Below are positions 22,972 through 35,348 of a stretch of DNA of 64,000 nucleotides, piece after piece. The stretch spans positions 164,515,406 to 164,579,405 of the forward strand of contig OY757011.1 of the NCBI GenBank assembly GCA_963580285.1, in the 5' to 3' direction. Under the pieces are notes generated by a model that saw nothing but the letters and a program-made list of their open reading frames with translations, had not been told where the DNA came from and searched no databases. Position 1 is the stretch's first letter. Each line of letters begins with the position of its first letter. A program made the translations under genes and the position numbers. This DNA is from Lucinisca nassula (lineage: Eukaryota; Mollusca; Bivalvia; Lucinida; Lucinidae).

Positions 22972-23110
22972 TTATAGGTTATTGACTTTATATTGTGAAA
23001 TATTCGGCACAAGTTCATATGACGAAGGGGGCACAAGCTTGCGAGTGCGTCTTCGCCATATGAACTAGTGCCGAATATTTCAAAATATAAAGTCAATAAC
23101 CTTTTTATTA
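22972..23110. repeat. Long palindrome
   Basis: The left arm AGGTTATTGACTTTATATTG...AATATTCGGCAC...TTCATATGACGAAG is matched by the reverse complement on the right, ending AATAACCTTTTT. Arms of about 60 bp with few mismatches; foldback element or MITE. Confidence 0.8.
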
Positions 23111-23803
23111 TATACCCAAAACTTGAACTGTTTACCAAAATTCAGGATTGCCTGGTATAGAAATCTGAACGTAAAATCAGATTATATTTTTAAGTTGTTT
23201 GAAATAGAAAAAAATGAAAGTAGTTATGTGTCTCCCTACACGTTGAAAAACCACGCACAAGGGCGCCAAAGTGAAAGACGACGTTAACGTTGGTGGATGT
23301 GATGTCATTAAAAACATCGACGTTTCCCAAAGCAGGACGCCATTTTTTCCGAAGCGTTGGTTATATTTCTTTCAAAATACTCCTGATTTCTTAGTAGAAA
23401 GTATTGAAAATCTAAACAGATTGCAAGTAGGTCATATTTGACAGCATAAAATGCGCTTTATGCACTTTGTCAGAACCTATATTTGTTTTGTTTTAAGTAT
23501 TTTCAGTCGATACGCACGACAAGAAGGCGGCCGATGTTTCGTCTTGAAATTCATAGATTTGAAAGTAGTTCTATTGTGAACGAGACTGCTTATCTACGGG
23601 TAATATGAACTTGACTGGGCAATATGGAAAAATATTGACCAGTAACTTCTGTACAAAGTTAACGGGACATTTTCTGGGTATATAATAATAAACTATACTG
23701 ATAGTTATTGATGGTGATCCTGACTTTATACACATATGATGATGCTGACTTTATACACCTTGGGAAAATTTCAATGGGCATGCATCATCATCAGATACAA
23801 TTT

Positions 23804-24029
23804 AGGCCCCGTCAAGCGATTTTGGTACTTATGGCCTATGCGAGCAGCGAAGGTTCAGGCGAGCCTGCGCATCCGCGCAGTCTCGCCAGAACCTTCGCTG
23901 CTCGCTCATACAAGCAGTGAATCCAGAGGAACCTTCAGACAGTCCTGGGCCCTCTGAATGGCTGGGCATGCGCAGTTAAAATTTGTCATGACGGAATGCT
24001 TGAAGACCCAAATTCGCTTGGTGGGGCTC
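23804..24029 (+). mobile_element. Family E MITE, target duplication ATTT
   Basis: Ends AGGCCCCGTCAAGCGATTTT and CCAAATTCGCTTGGTGGGGCTC. ATTT at 23800-23803 and 24030-24033. Full interior with the GCGCATCCGCGCAGTCTCGC segment. Confidence 0.92.
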
Positions 24030-24562
24030 ATTTGTTACCAGCTTAACCATTACCACACTCTTGGCTAATTCAGCAGATAAAAATGCTGATACTAATTTTC
24101 CCAGAAAATAGGACTTGACATTTCAAGCAAATTTTTTTCTCAGGAGACAATTTGCATGAAAATGTCATATCATGTTTTCTGAGAAAAAATATTTAAAAAT
24201 GTTGTCTTTGGCACCAATTTAGTCTGCTGAAAAAAATACCCAGAATGCAGAGCGTTAAAATGTCAATCTACAACAGCACTGTTCTGGACAATGTCTGGTC
24301 TGTCAATTAATTTCTTTAAAATGTGTTTTAGAATCTCAGATTGCAGACAAAATAGCGCATCTATGGAGTGAAGATGACCATTAATATGTCGTTAGCGAAT
24401 ACAGAGAAATGACAGCTGCATTGATTTTTATTAAAACAGACCTCGCTAAATAGATTATGCAGCAAAACAGGCAAAATCGCAAATTCTATCTAAAAACATT
24501 ACTCTTGATTGGATGCACTTCAACGGGAGACAACTTTGTAACTGCTTCATCATGTTAACAGG

Positions 24563-24999
24563 TCCATCTAAACTACACTTTATATAGAGAAAACGGGGTT
24601 CATTACGATAACACACCCATGCGGCATCATATCTCCAAAATGGCTACTTTTCGAAGGAAGATTTTTTTATATTTTTCTTATCTTTACTCCAAACCTAGGT
24701 TGTGGGTGTTCGTTAGAACCGCCTCATTGAGGCGGTTCTAACGGGTGCCCACAACTTATGCCTGGGAGCAGAAATAAGCAAAATAATGCATACCCTTGTA
24801 AACCCCAGTTTTCTCTATATAAAGTTGGGTTTTAGGGGTGTTCATTTCACGGACTTGTTCAGATAATGTACGGAGATATGCATTATTTTCCTTATGTACA
24901 ACCTATGTTTGAAACATATCACACGTTTTCATAAAAAAGGTAACCGTTTTGGAGATATGAAAGAATGCACGTCACACGGATTTGTTATCGTAATGAAGA
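24563..24999. mobile_element. Family C MITE, composite copy C5
   Basis: Hairpin 24699-24754, stem GTTAGAACCGCCTCA with its complement. The right side carries a second half-element at about 24860-24999 ending GTTATCGTAATG, so this copy looks like a C element joined to part of another. Confidence 0.72.
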
Positions 25000-25009
25000 A
25001 CCAGTGTCT

Positions 25010-25823
25010 GGCCTCGGTAGCTCAGATGCATGTCTGACTCGTGTTCAGGTGGTTGCGGGTTTAATAGCTGTCATGCTCGGCAATATTCTTTCGTGGAGAT
25101 CGCGCATGAAATCTTTTCCTTCTGCTGAATCAATAAGGGCGCGAGGATGAAATCTTTTCTATGGTCATTCTTTTCCTTTCCGCTGATTCAATAAGGGCGC
25201 AAGCATGAAATCTTTTCTATGGTCATTCTCTTCCTTGCCGCTGAATCAATAAGGGCTGACCATGAAATCTCATCTATGGTCATTCTTTTCCTTTCCGCTG
25301 AATCAATAAGGGCGCGAGCATGAACTCTTTTCTATGGTCATTCTTTTCCTTTCCGCTGATTCAATAAGGGCGCGAGCATGAAATCTTTACTATGGTCATT
25401 CTTTTCCTTTCCGCTGAATCAATAAGGGCCCGAGCATGAACTCTTTTCTATGGTCATATTTTTTCTTTCCGCTGATTCAATAAGGGCGCGAGCATGAAAT
25501 CTTTTCTATGGTCATTCTTTCCCTTTCCGCTGATTCAATAAGGGCGCGAGCATGAAATCTTTACTATGGTCATTCTCTTCCTTTCCGCGGAATCAATAAG
25601 GGTGCCAGCATGGAATCTTTTCTATGGTCATTCTTTTCCTTTCCGCTGATTCATTAAGGGCGCGAGCATAAAATCTTTTCTATGGTCATTATCTTCCTTT
25701 CCGCTGAATCAATAAGGGTGCGAGCATGAAATCTTTTCTATGGTCATTCTTTTTCTTGCCGCTGATTCGGTAAGGGCGCGAGCATGAAATCTGTTGGCTG
25801 CACTGATAAACTCCAAACAAACT
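25010..25823 (+). mobile_element. SINE S6 with an internal 58-59-bp minisatellite
   Basis: tRNA-like head GGCCTCGGTAGCTCAGATGC at 25010, then about a dozen tandem units with GCATGAAATCTTTTCTATGG and CCGCTGATTCAATAAGGGCG between 25105 and 25790, then a short tail AACTCCAAACAAACTT. Other S6 copies (4148, 35349) hold a single copy of this stretch, so the array arose by expansion inside a SINE. Units alternate between GATTCAATAAG and GAATCAATAAG variants. Confidence 0.88.
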
Positions 25824-25960
25824 TAATTTGAAACTAGTGTTCTAGTTCAGCAAACTTCTTTTTAAAATGATGAATCAATTCACTGACAGCCGTGATCTGA
25901 GTGCAGGCAGGAAAAATGGTCATAAATCTGGACCACCGTTTAAATGTTTGTATTAATCCA

Positions 25961-26180
25961 TAGGGGGAGGCGCTCCGTGGGCTTGTGGAGAAGAGCATTA
26001 GGTCTCTCACCTCTATGGTTCGAGCCTGGCTCGGGCCACATATGAGACGCCAAGTTCTGCAACGGAAGGTCAGGTGGTTTTTCTTCGGGTATTCCTGTTT
26101 TCGTCCACCTTTGATTAACACTCGGCTCGATTTATAATTGAAATAATCTTGAAAGGGCCGTAAAACTAAAACAAACAAAA
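25961..26180 (+). mobile_element. SINE S3
   Basis: Head GGGGGAGGCGCTCCGTGGGC (partly decayed), GGTTCGAGCC B box, GGAAGGTCAGGTGGTTTTTC, and tail CTTGAAAGGGCCGTAAAAC then ACAAAC. Confidence 0.82.
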
Positions 26181-26185
26181 CAATC

Positions 26186-26382
26186 GTAGTGGTCCATTTC
26201 CAAATATAGGGGTGTCGGGTTCTTTTTGTTTGTGGTAAGTTTAACAAAAAAATGCTCGTCATTTAAGCAAACAATGAAGACCCTGATCAGATGCTGCATC
26301 ACTGCATTCTGCGGCGTCTGATCTGGGTCTACATTGTTTGCCAATGTCCCAAAAAATGGGATGATAACCATATATGGGTTAA
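26186..26382. mobile_element. Family A-related hairpin MITE (ATATGGG-TTAA subfamily)
   Basis: Left GTGGTCCATTTCCAAATATA, hairpin AAGCAAACAATG...CATTGTTTGCC (about 26268-26342) around GATGCTGCATC...TGCGGCGTC, right end CATATATGGG-TTAA at 26379-26382. Confidence 0.7.
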
Positions 26383-26407
26383 GCAAACAGTCAGACTCTG
26401 ATTAGAT

Positions 26408-26835
26408 TATAAGAATCTTATATGGGTGTGAGGGCTGGATGGAAAAATCCGTCCCGAGGGTCACTGTCCGGCATCACGAGGCTTGCCGAGTGATGCCGGA
26501 CAGTGATCCCGAGGGACGGATTTTTCTATCCCCCCCTCACAGCCATATGGGATTCTTTTTCTTGCATACCTTCCATTTCTTAGAGAGAATTTGTAATGCT
26601 GCAGTCACTTCGGTTACCGACGTCCGCCATATTGAGATGACACTACAGGAATGTTTAGTGACGTCACGTAACGTGCATGACGTAAACCTTAACGACGGCG
26701 CATCCTGGGTCGTATTCAACCAGTGTATTTATCAAACACGCTAGAATATTCGATTTGGGGTAAGAACCCCAGGGTCAGAACATAAATTTATATCCCTGGG
26801 TAAAATTACAGATTTCCTTGTCTGGTGTGCAAGAA
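26408..26835 (+). mobile_element. Element F, first of a tandem pair
   Basis: Begins TATAAGAATCTTATATGGGT, then a near-perfect palindrome of about 150 bp (GGACGGATTTTT/AAAAATCCGTCC, centre CACGAGGCTTGCC). A non-palindromic stretch of about 270 bp follows (CACTTCGGTTACCGACGTCC...), ending TTGTCTGGTGTGCAAGAA. A related single copy is at 47670. Confidence 0.8.
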
Positions 26836-27243
26836 TATAAGAATCTTATATGGGTGTGAGGGGTGGATGGAAAAATCCGTCCCGAGGGACACTCTCTGGC
26901 ATCACGAGGCTTGCCGAGTGATGCCGGACAGTGATCCCGAGGGACGGATTTTTCTATCCACCCCTCACACCCATATAGGATTCTTTTTTCTTGCATACCT
27001 TCCATTTCTATTGCAAATATTTAATTCTGCTGTCACTTCGGTTACTGACGTCCGCCATTTTGTGATGACACAACAGGAATGTTTAGTGACGTCACGCATG
27101 ACGACGCCGCGCATGAGGTTGTAATCAACCAGTGTATTTATCAAACACGCGATTATATTCGATTTGGGGTCGGAACACCAGGGTCAGAACATAAATTTCT
27201 ATCCCAGGGTAAAATCACGGATTTCCTTGTCTGGTGTGCAAGA
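26836..27243 (+). mobile_element. Element F, second tandem copy
   Basis: Directly abuts the first copy without spacer and starts with the same TATAAGAATCTTATATGGGT, ending TTGTCTGGTGTGCAAGAA. On both outer sides lie halves of a family A hairpin (26383-26407 and 27244-27305), so the pair sits inside a family A copy. Confidence 0.8.
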
Positions 27244-27316
27244 AGCCGCGTTCTGTGGTGTCTGATCTGCATCTGCACTGTTTGCCCCTGTCTCATTTTG
27301 GCACTCTTGACATATG

Positions 27317-27441
27317 GCTTCAGATGTTATTTCATCTCAGTGTCGGGTAAAAGTCCCACAAAATTGGAAGCAACGTCTGCTGAATGACCTATACAGTGTT
27401 GACGGAGACGTTAACTTCATATCAAACAAAATAAACAAATA
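27317..27441 (+). mobile_element. SINE S1, 5'-truncated
   Basis: CAGATGTTATTTCATCTCAG to GACGTTAACTTCATATCAAA plus an A-rich tail. Confidence 0.75.
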
Positions 27442-28127
27442 GACATATATGGGTTAACGAAAACACTTTCCGTTATTTGTTCTCATTGCGCTCTGATTAC
27501 TTTGAATTTGCGCGCGATTTAACTTCATTGGTCAGTGTTGGTAATGTTAATATCCCAGCCAGCAAAGAATGCCGGGTCAACGTAGGGCCAACATGCCACG
27601 TCATATACGCCGGTTCACTGTTTTCTGCTCCAGCGCTTGTATTGCATTGGAACGTTACTGGGGAATTCAGAATTGCGTTGACAGGAATTTATTTCCACCT
27701 CTCGAGGTAGTGACGTCATTTTTAGTAAATAAAGGTAGATGCTTCGAAAAAAGAATGAGCGAACCACCTAGAATTCCGGCAATGCTATTCCAAGTACATG
27801 TAAATATGATTTAACTATACATACAGGCCGAACAAACCATTAAATACTCGAAGCATATAACTTGACAGCACACACAGATTTTGTAGAAACTTTTTTCAAT
27901 TTTCGACGGGTAGCAAATGTTTCGATACTAAACCTGGTGAAATTGGCTACACTATATCATTTTGACGTAAAAAAATGTCATTAGCCCTGTTCACTGAAAA
28001 GAATTCAGTCGCGTTGCTCCCAGACTATTGAAGTAGCTATTCATTTTATAAGTCCGTGAAATGAACAACACCGTGAACCCAACTTTATACTAATAGTACC
28101 GAAAACATGGGGTCTACAGGGGTATAT

Positions 28128-28314
<187 letters not shown>

Positions 28315-28437
28315 TTCTGCTTTAACTTGTTTTGGGGATGATGCCAATTTAGCACGCGGATATGTTTTCATGCCAGTTACACTTTTGGCTGTTTCCCGTC
28401 TGAACCGGGTTAAGGGTAACCAATGAATCCATATAAT

Positions 28438-28590
28438 CACAAAACACGTCTATATAATTTTGACCTCCTTTAACCCTACTTTTATATAATAAAAGGGGGG
28501 TTTAAAGGAGTATCCACTATTTTTCTTATTTCTGCTCAAATACATAGATTGTGGGTACTCGTAAGAATCAGATACATTATAAAGCTTATT
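28438..28590. mobile_element. Family C MITE, truncated in the hairpin
   Basis: Left half only: CACAAAACACGTCTATATAA, the TTATATAATAAAAGGGGGG block, and ATAGATTGTGGGTACTCGTA; similarity stops at about 28575. Confidence 0.75.
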
Positions 28591-29404
28591 TCGTATTGGT
28601 GTTGATTTATTATACAAATTTTTTTGTATCTGATTTTTTTTTATTTGTTGGCGGTTAATTATTTCATATATTTGAATAGACTTTTTGGAATTATGGCCAA
28701 TTTCATCTCAAAATTAGTGTTTTTTATTACTTATGCCTCATAAGTTATTTGAAAGTATATTTAGAATATTTTATGACCCTTTACAGAAATTAAAGCACCT
28801 CAAGACGAGATGCAGAATTCAGGAACCATAATTAATACATGTGTTTCCTCATTTCGTGAGTTGTGGCCCTTTGGGCTCTTTTAAATGGTTATTTTAGTAA
28901 TTTGCCAATGCTTTTCTGTAATTTGAGATTTTCATTTCAAAAGTAGTAAAACCAGATTAATGGTTCTTGTTTTCTGTACATCGTCTCATGAGACTTTACA
29001 TTTCGGCAAAGTTTCATGAAAACATCTCAACTCGATTTCAAGTTACAGGGCGTAGACGAGTAAAAGAAAAAAGTTTTCATTTGTCAAAGGGTCATATTTT
29101 CCAAAGTAGATATGAGCCAGAGTTATGGCCCTTTTCTTCTGCACGTCGCTTTGCATTTCTGTTAAAACCATTGTTTTCATTGTACCAATGGTCATAATTC
29201 CGAAAATAGTAAAATAAGTTTATGGTTCTTGTCATCAGTACATTGTCTGATTGTGCTTTGCTTTTAATTTAAGTTCCAGGATGATAGGTTATTCTTTCTA
29301 AAATGACCACATATAAAAAGGAAATATAAGATAATTTTTCAAAAGATCTTCAGAAACATAATGTCATGTAAAAACACATATTTGGAAAAAGATGACATAA
29401 ATAG

Positions 29405-30504
29405 TAAATACATGGTTAGTGTCTTAAATAATAAAATATAATCGGTGAACCTTAGACAATTTTATAGGGGCGAGCTTCAGCGAGCCCCTATAAAATTGTC
29501 GCGGCGAATGGATTATATTTTATTATTAAAGACACTAGCAATGTATTTAGTTTATACCGCAATTCATAACAATCAAGGGTTTTGCAATAATTTAGCGAAT
29601 TTAAGCAAAAAGACAGCAGCCAGTGTGGCATGTAAAACGACATTCAGTGCCATGGTGCGCACACGTAATATAACGTGACGTCAAATAGCGCAAAGTTTTT
29701 GACGTCACCGCGCCACACAGACGCAGTAAACAACATGGACGCTCGAATAAAAGTTTCTCAGCGCTTTACATATCTGCAAATAAATAGTTTATTTTAGCTT
29801 TAGAATTTATTTTCGAGGATGAGACGCTATTATGGAGCGTGATAGCTCAGTGGTTAGTGCACTTGCCTCTGATGCTAGAGGTCCCGGGTTCGATCCCCGG
29901 AAACGGCGATAAAATTTCGGTGTCCGAACACGCTCCGTTGGCATCATTTGCAGGGATGAATGTCATAAAGTGCACCGTCCTTCGGATCGGGACGTTAACT
30001 GGAGGCCCCCTGTGCAGGGAGAACCATCCCCTGTGCAGGTTAAAGATCCCTACCGTAATTACATTCATGATTACTGTGTAGGCTTTCATCCTGCAAAACC
30101 TGGAGTGTATGTAATATACACCTGCGGTAATGGTCAAATGTGACCGACGCAGTATCAGAAGATAGATAGATAGATAGCAACCGCAGTAGCAGTGCGTAAT
30201 CATTCTAACGGACCATTCAAACCAGGAAATCCCGAGAAGGTAAGAATTTAGCTGAAATTTCTGAAAGTCTGGTTACATAAATATTGCAAAGATTATAACT
30301 TGCAGTTTCGTTGTTTTCTCGTGTATAAAAGTTTGCATATTATTGTTTATGCTTGCAAAATAGGGACCCGAAAAGTAGGCCCGGTCTATTAACTGTCACT
30401 AGACGTATTATAGGTCAGCAGAAGGTATTATAGGTCACTACCGATTATAGCGAGCAGTTAATCGCCCCCCTTTATAATTACTAGAATGCCTGATTGCGGT
30501 ATAA
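29405..30504. mobile_element. Element H, copy H1
   Basis: Opens with a palindrome at 29405-29549 (arms from AAATACATGGTTAGTGTC to the complement ending ATGTATTTA, inner stem CAATTTTATAGGGGC). Then TTTATACCGCAATT, a body with TGACGTCACCGCGCCACA, and the right end TGATTGCGGTATAA. The two ends carry inverted TTTATACCGCAAT. Split by SINE S4 at 29832-30177. A second copy (H2) is at 38810. Confidence 0.8.
29832..30177 (+). mobile_element. SINE S4, complete, tRNA-headed, (GATA)n tail
   Basis: A box TAGCTCAGTGGTTAG and B box GGGTTCGATCCCC in the head, a body with TCCGTTGGCATCATTTGCAG and GCTTTCATCCTGCAAAACCT, and the tail (GATA)4. It lies within H1; the corresponding place in H2 (39146) has no SINE. 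Confidence 0.88.
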
Positions 30505-31456
30505 AAGTATATTTAAGCATCTTTTATTTAGCTATAAAATGTCTTTCTTCACTCGAAATGCAATAAATACCATATACATACATACTTATAATAAATATAC
30601 ATCTCGAGATCATCTAACAACAAATATGCAAGAACTAGTTAATAATAAATCTTTATCCCAATATATGTCGTGATCTAATGAGACGTATACGCTCCTATAG
30701 AAATGCGTTCAGAAAAGATCTGACAGTAACATTAACCACCATATCATCTTCGCATAGTCTCTTCGCATAGCCTCAGATATTTTATTCCCGATGACAATGC
30801 ATAAATAAGTCTAAGCTAAGGAGAAGCCAGACAAAGAAGAACCACAACCCATTAGAGTTTCAAGTTTCTAGCATCAAGTTTCAAAGTATCTTCAGTTTGT
30901 AAACACTATGAGAACGCTTCCATACTGATAATATTGATGTCATTCTATGAGACGACATTGTTGGTGATTTTCTTCCATGCTCTCCAAAGAATGCTGGTAT
31001 TTCTTTTTCACACTTGACCAACCATTCGTATCTACCGAATTAATGAATAAGGTTCACAGAAACATGGGACATACTCCAAGTATCATTAACATAACATTCC
31101 ACGTTATAACAATGTCATATGGTACAACAGGCTGTAGCAGAGTACACGTATGTTCTATTAATAATCATATCAGTGAGATGGTTCCGCTTATTTGACCCAA
31201 GTATGGTGTTCTTACTCTATACAATGATGAGATGGCCATGATCAGGATCTACACTCTTTGCCATTCTGTAATTATTTTACTGAAATTCTGACGAAGCGAA
31301 ATGCATTCAATCTATTTTAGAAACTAAGAAATTAAACTTCTGCGGTTTAGCAGAAATACAACGCCATAACTGTAATCGGTAACCTTCAATGTAATCGTAT
31401 TGTTAAACCGTTCAGTTATAAACTTATAAACTAGAATTATTTGACCGTGTCGATGT
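30505..31456. other. Unclassified, no supported gene
   Basis: AT-rich sequence. A worn family A-type arm GATGGCCATGATCAGGATCT lies near 31230. The 72-codon ORF at 30977 has no recognisable feature. Confidence 0.45.
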
Positions 31457-31971
31457 GAAGACTGAATTTGCAGTATCAAATTTAACAAGACCAGTTGTCT
31501 TGTCAGTTTGTTGAATGTCTTGTCACTGTGTTGAATTTAACAGCATAACAGAGTTGAATTCGACAAAGACTGATCAGTGGGTACAGCCAACTACAAACCG
31601 ACAAACGCAATCAGCAAAGACGATGGACATATTTAGCATCCTCCTTTTCAACACCAAGAACAACACGAGTCAATTAATGTCATGGGTTTTTATACATTAT
31701 TACTATTATCAACTATACCATCGTTTTCTATTATTATTATTTATGAATTTTCAGCAATTGTTTGGTCTATTTATTTTCAACACGCAAATAATGATAATAA
31801 TTATAAACATAATACTTGTTGTAGAAGGAGCTGTTGAAGTAAAAATGGAAGTAATAGTAAGTATAATTATTATAATCATCGTTTTGATTATTGAAATTAT
31901 TATTATCATCATTATTATTACTGTAGTAGTAGTAGTAGTAGTAGTATTGGGGTAGTAATAAGTGTAGTATT

Positions 31972-32148
31972 GTTTGTTTAATTTGAGATTTAACGTCTCC
32001 GTCAACACTATTTAGGTCATTTTGGAGACTTTGCTTCCAAATTTGTTGCATTGAGATTAAATGACATTTCAAGCCGAAAGAAACAAGTATATGGATAAGG
32101 TCTGTATGCATGGACATTCCGACTCGCGCTATTTTGTCAGGCAGGCTA
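31972..32148 (-). mobile_element. SINE S1 (minus, 5'-truncated)
   Basis: TTGTTTGTTTAATTTGAGAT, GTCATTTTGGAGACTTTGCT; lost before the GGGGCTTGAAG head. Confidence 0.75.
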
Positions 32149-32239
32149 GTAGTAAGAGTTGGAGTTAGAGTATAATTATTATTATAATTGTTTTTATTAT
32201 TAAAATTATTATCATTATTATAGAAGAATTAACAGTAGT

Positions 32240-32499
32240 AGTTTGTTTGAATCACCGTCAACACTAATTAGGTCAAATTTTGTGTGGATTTTACCCCGCA
32301 TTGGAATGAAATGTCATCTCAAGCCCTGACGCCCAAACAAACCACACTGTTTATATGTAGGGGCTGTCCGACTCGCAACATTTTTCAGGCTTAGACCCTC
32401 GAAGCGGTTTACCAGTACTCATGTGCAGTAGGTCTCAACTCTGCATGGAAACATTATGCTGCTTAATTTATTTCTGCAAACCCCGATGGGCAGGGGTCC
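32240..32499 (-). mobile_element. SINE S1 (minus) within block X
   Basis: GTTTGTTTGAATCACCGTCA to CAAACCCCGATGGGCAGGGG. The homologous SINE sits at the same place in the second X copy (37481-37782), so its insertion predates the duplication. Confidence 0.8.
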
Positions 32500-33280
32500 A
32501 TGTAGTAGCAGTAGTAGTTAAATTATTGTCTTCATAGTTTTCATCATTACCATAATTATCAGTAGTAGTGGTAGTTGTTGTTGTAGTAGTAGTTGTTGTT
32601 GTTATGATATTGTTATTATTAATTATTATTACTAATATGTACATTCCTACAAACAATATTGGTTAGTGTTTATCCATTTTCATAACGTTAACATTCTCTT
32701 GTAATGCCCTTATAAATCCGATTTTATGTCATTTACATTATTTTGACAATATTTCAACCCGCAACCTACAATTGCATTTTTTTCTTTCAAGAAACACAGC
32801 ATTATTATGAATGAATTGTAAAGCGATATCTTTTGGACAGCTTTATATTTATTTTTGTGACTAAAGTTCTTATAGCAATTATACGTCTTCTAAGTGAGCA
32901 TATTGGTTGTATATAATCCAAAGTCAGGGCACAGCAAAATGTACAAGTTGGCAAGTTTGAAACACAACTTCCCATACAAAGTGTCCACTACGTTCCTTAC
33001 GCACCCTTATACTCGTAATATTCACCAACCCGTCTTGTAATATGGTATTCGAGTATGTAAAATAATCAGAGTCAATCTTTCTTTTTAAATAAAAAAGCTA
33101 AAAGATGAAAGTTCTCAATCAAAATGTGATGTGCAACCTTTTCTTGCTGAAGTGCTAGAGTAGATAGATCATGTAAAACCTTCGTGTAAGAGTTGCTGTG
33201 TAACTGGAGTGAATTATAATATTAGTGACATATGAATGTTCAGGTCAATCAACATGTTCGAGTCACAAAACCATACTTAA

Positions 33281-33480
33281 GGGGAATGGATACACCTTCA
33301 GAGATGGCAACTTCTGCAAAAGTATTTTTGTCTCCCATGTCAATAGGAGTCAACTCTTTCCTTTAGGAGTAGACCTTTTTCCATGGGACAGAGTTTATAG
33401 AAAAGCGAACAGAAAGTCCCTAAAGGTGTCTCTCTTTGAAAAATGGCACAAAAATCGGCCAGGTTTATCCATTCCTCTGA
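33281..33480. mobile_element. Family D MITE, copy D4
   Basis: TTAA at 33277-33280, then GGGGAATGGATACACCTTC; ends GGTTTATCCATTCCTC. Shows CTCCCATGTCAATAGGAGTC and GGAGTAGACC; the central hairpin is shortened. Confidence 0.78.
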
Positions 33481-33824
33481 AATTATTTTGAACTCGCACA
33501 CCAAATAACCCTCAGTGGCTCGAACTACCCCTATCTGGAATAAAAATTCATGACAAGCCATTGAAGTTAGACTTGTTATAAGGGTTTTTCATAGTGCATC
33601 TGGGTCAGGATCACGTTTTATTTTTAACACATTGATCGCATGTTTAGTCTTATCATTGTCAGAATTAGAAGTCTTTGGTTCTAATTAAAATCTCCATTTA
33701 CGTCAATGGTTGACACAATGTTTGAATGAAAATGGAGTCTTCTGCCAAATTTGATTAAGAAGGCTTTAATAAGACAAATCTCACAGAACGAAGCAAACAT
33801 TATGCTATTGTCATTGAAAGCCGA

Positions 33825-34051
33825 AAACCCATATAAGATAAGTGGCCCTTTTCTGCGACGTTGGCAAACCGTGCAGACCCAGATCAGACGTCGCAGAATG
33901 CGGCGTCTGATCTGGATCTACACTGTTTGCTTAAAGTATGTGTATTTTTGTAAGACTTACTACAAACAAAAGAAATCTGGCGCCCCTATCATTGGAAATG
34001 GACCACTAGAAACTCATTAGGTGGAATATTCCATTGTCATATATGGGTTAA
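33825..34051. mobile_element. Family A-related hairpin MITE (ATATGGG-TTAA subfamily)
   Basis: AACCCATATAAG at the left, GTCATATATGGG-TTAA at 34048-34051. Hairpin TTGGCAAACCGTGCAGACCC with stem GACGTCGC/GCGGCGTC. Confidence 0.8.
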
Positions 34052-34207
34052 ACTATTGATTCTGGTCTTGTCTGTATTTGTTGGATGTTTTTTTTTTTTT
34101 CATTGCTATACCACGCCCTCTCGTAAAAAGTTTGAGACAGACTAATCTAAGGAATACGTATCCGATGCATCAATGTTCGAAGATAATTGATAGCACCGAG
34201 ACGGTAT

Positions 34208-34443
34208 GGGCCCCGTCAAGCGATTTTGGTACCTATCGCCTATGCGAGCAGTGAAGGTTCAGGCGAGCCTGCGCATCCGCGCAGTCTCGCCAGAACCTTC
34301 GCTGCTCGCTCAAACATGCAGTGAATCAAGAGGAACCTTCAGACAGAAAGCCATATCCCTGGTCCCTCTGAATGGCTGAGCATGCGAAGTTAAAATTTGT
34401 CATGACGGAATGCTCGAAGACACAAATTCGCTTGGCGGGGCTC
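34208..34443 (+). mobile_element. Family E MITE, target duplication GTAT
   Basis: TIRs GGGCCCCGTCAAGCGATTTT and AAATTCGCTTGGCGGGGCTC (right, plus strand); GTAT at 34204-34207 and 34444-34447. Confidence 0.93.
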
Positions 34444-35348
34444 GTATATCCGATTAAGTCAACCACCATGTCATGTTGAACCAGTATATGCTCTATCTTT
34501 GCAAAATAGTGTAGATACAGTAACGATCAGTATCTACACTGTTTGACAGTCATTTTACGAATATGTAGGGGTTATCTTATAAGTTGAAACTCAGAAATTG
34601 CGTGGCTGAATAACTTTTGTTCCAGCAAGAGAACAGTTCAAGTTATTCTTTTTTCAAAGTTGGTAAAAACATACGAGTCCCTTTCATCATTTTAACCCTT
34701 AAAAGAGGCAAGAATTTCTTTTAGCTCACTTGAGCACTAACAGTTGAGCACAAAGTTCTGTGATCGCTTTTTGTCCGTCTTCCGTCCGCCCTTCCGTACG
34801 TCAACAATTTCTTCAAATGACATCTCCTCTGAAATCACAGTGCCAATTTTAATATAGTTTCACAGGAGTATTCCTTGGGTGGCCCTCTAGCGAAATCACT
34901 AAAATTGTTCCGCTCCGCTGAACAAAATGGCCACCAGAGCTAAAACAGAAAAAAAAACTTTAAACGACATCTCCTCCTAGGCTAATAGTTCGATTTCAAA
35001 ATAGTTTCCTGGGAATGTTCCTTGGGTGACCCACTACCAAAATTGTTAAAATAGTTTCGCTCCACTGAACAAAATGGCTGCCAGAGCTAAAAATATATAA
35101 AAAAACTTAGAAAAGAAAGCTATTAACGAAATCTCCTCTCGGGCTAATTGCCCGATTTCAAAATAATTTCAAAAGAACATTTTTGGGGTGATCCTATACA
35201 AAAATTGCTAAAATGGTTCTGCTACGCAGAACAAATGGCCGTTAGAGCTAAATGTAATAATAATAAAAAACACCTTTAAACGACATATCCTCCTAGGCTA
35301 ATGGTCCGATATTGAAATTATTTCACAGGAATATTACTTCCCTACCGG

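Larger units (their letters stand above)
31457..32950. repeat. Repeat-rich block X, copy 1
   Basis: Includes GAATTTGCAGTATCAAATTT, (TTA/TAG)n stretches (31690-31950, 32500-32600), two S1 SINEs, and a 3' part with CAATATTGGTTAGTGTTTATCC and GATATCTTTTGGACAGC. A direct copy lies at about 37365-38320 and an inverted, interrupted copy spans 38600-41880. ORFs with runs of I, T, Y or V come from the triplet repeats. Confidence 0.75.

Noticed and set aside
25105..25790. Regular ~58-bp repeats that could look like a CRISPR array
   Set aside because: Units are contiguous without unique spacers, lie between a SINE head and tail, and the genome is eukaryotic.
31515..31955. 146-codon ORF ending in long I and V runs
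   Set aside because: The C-terminal half is encoded by TTA/TAG triplet repeats and the rest has no similarity that I know.
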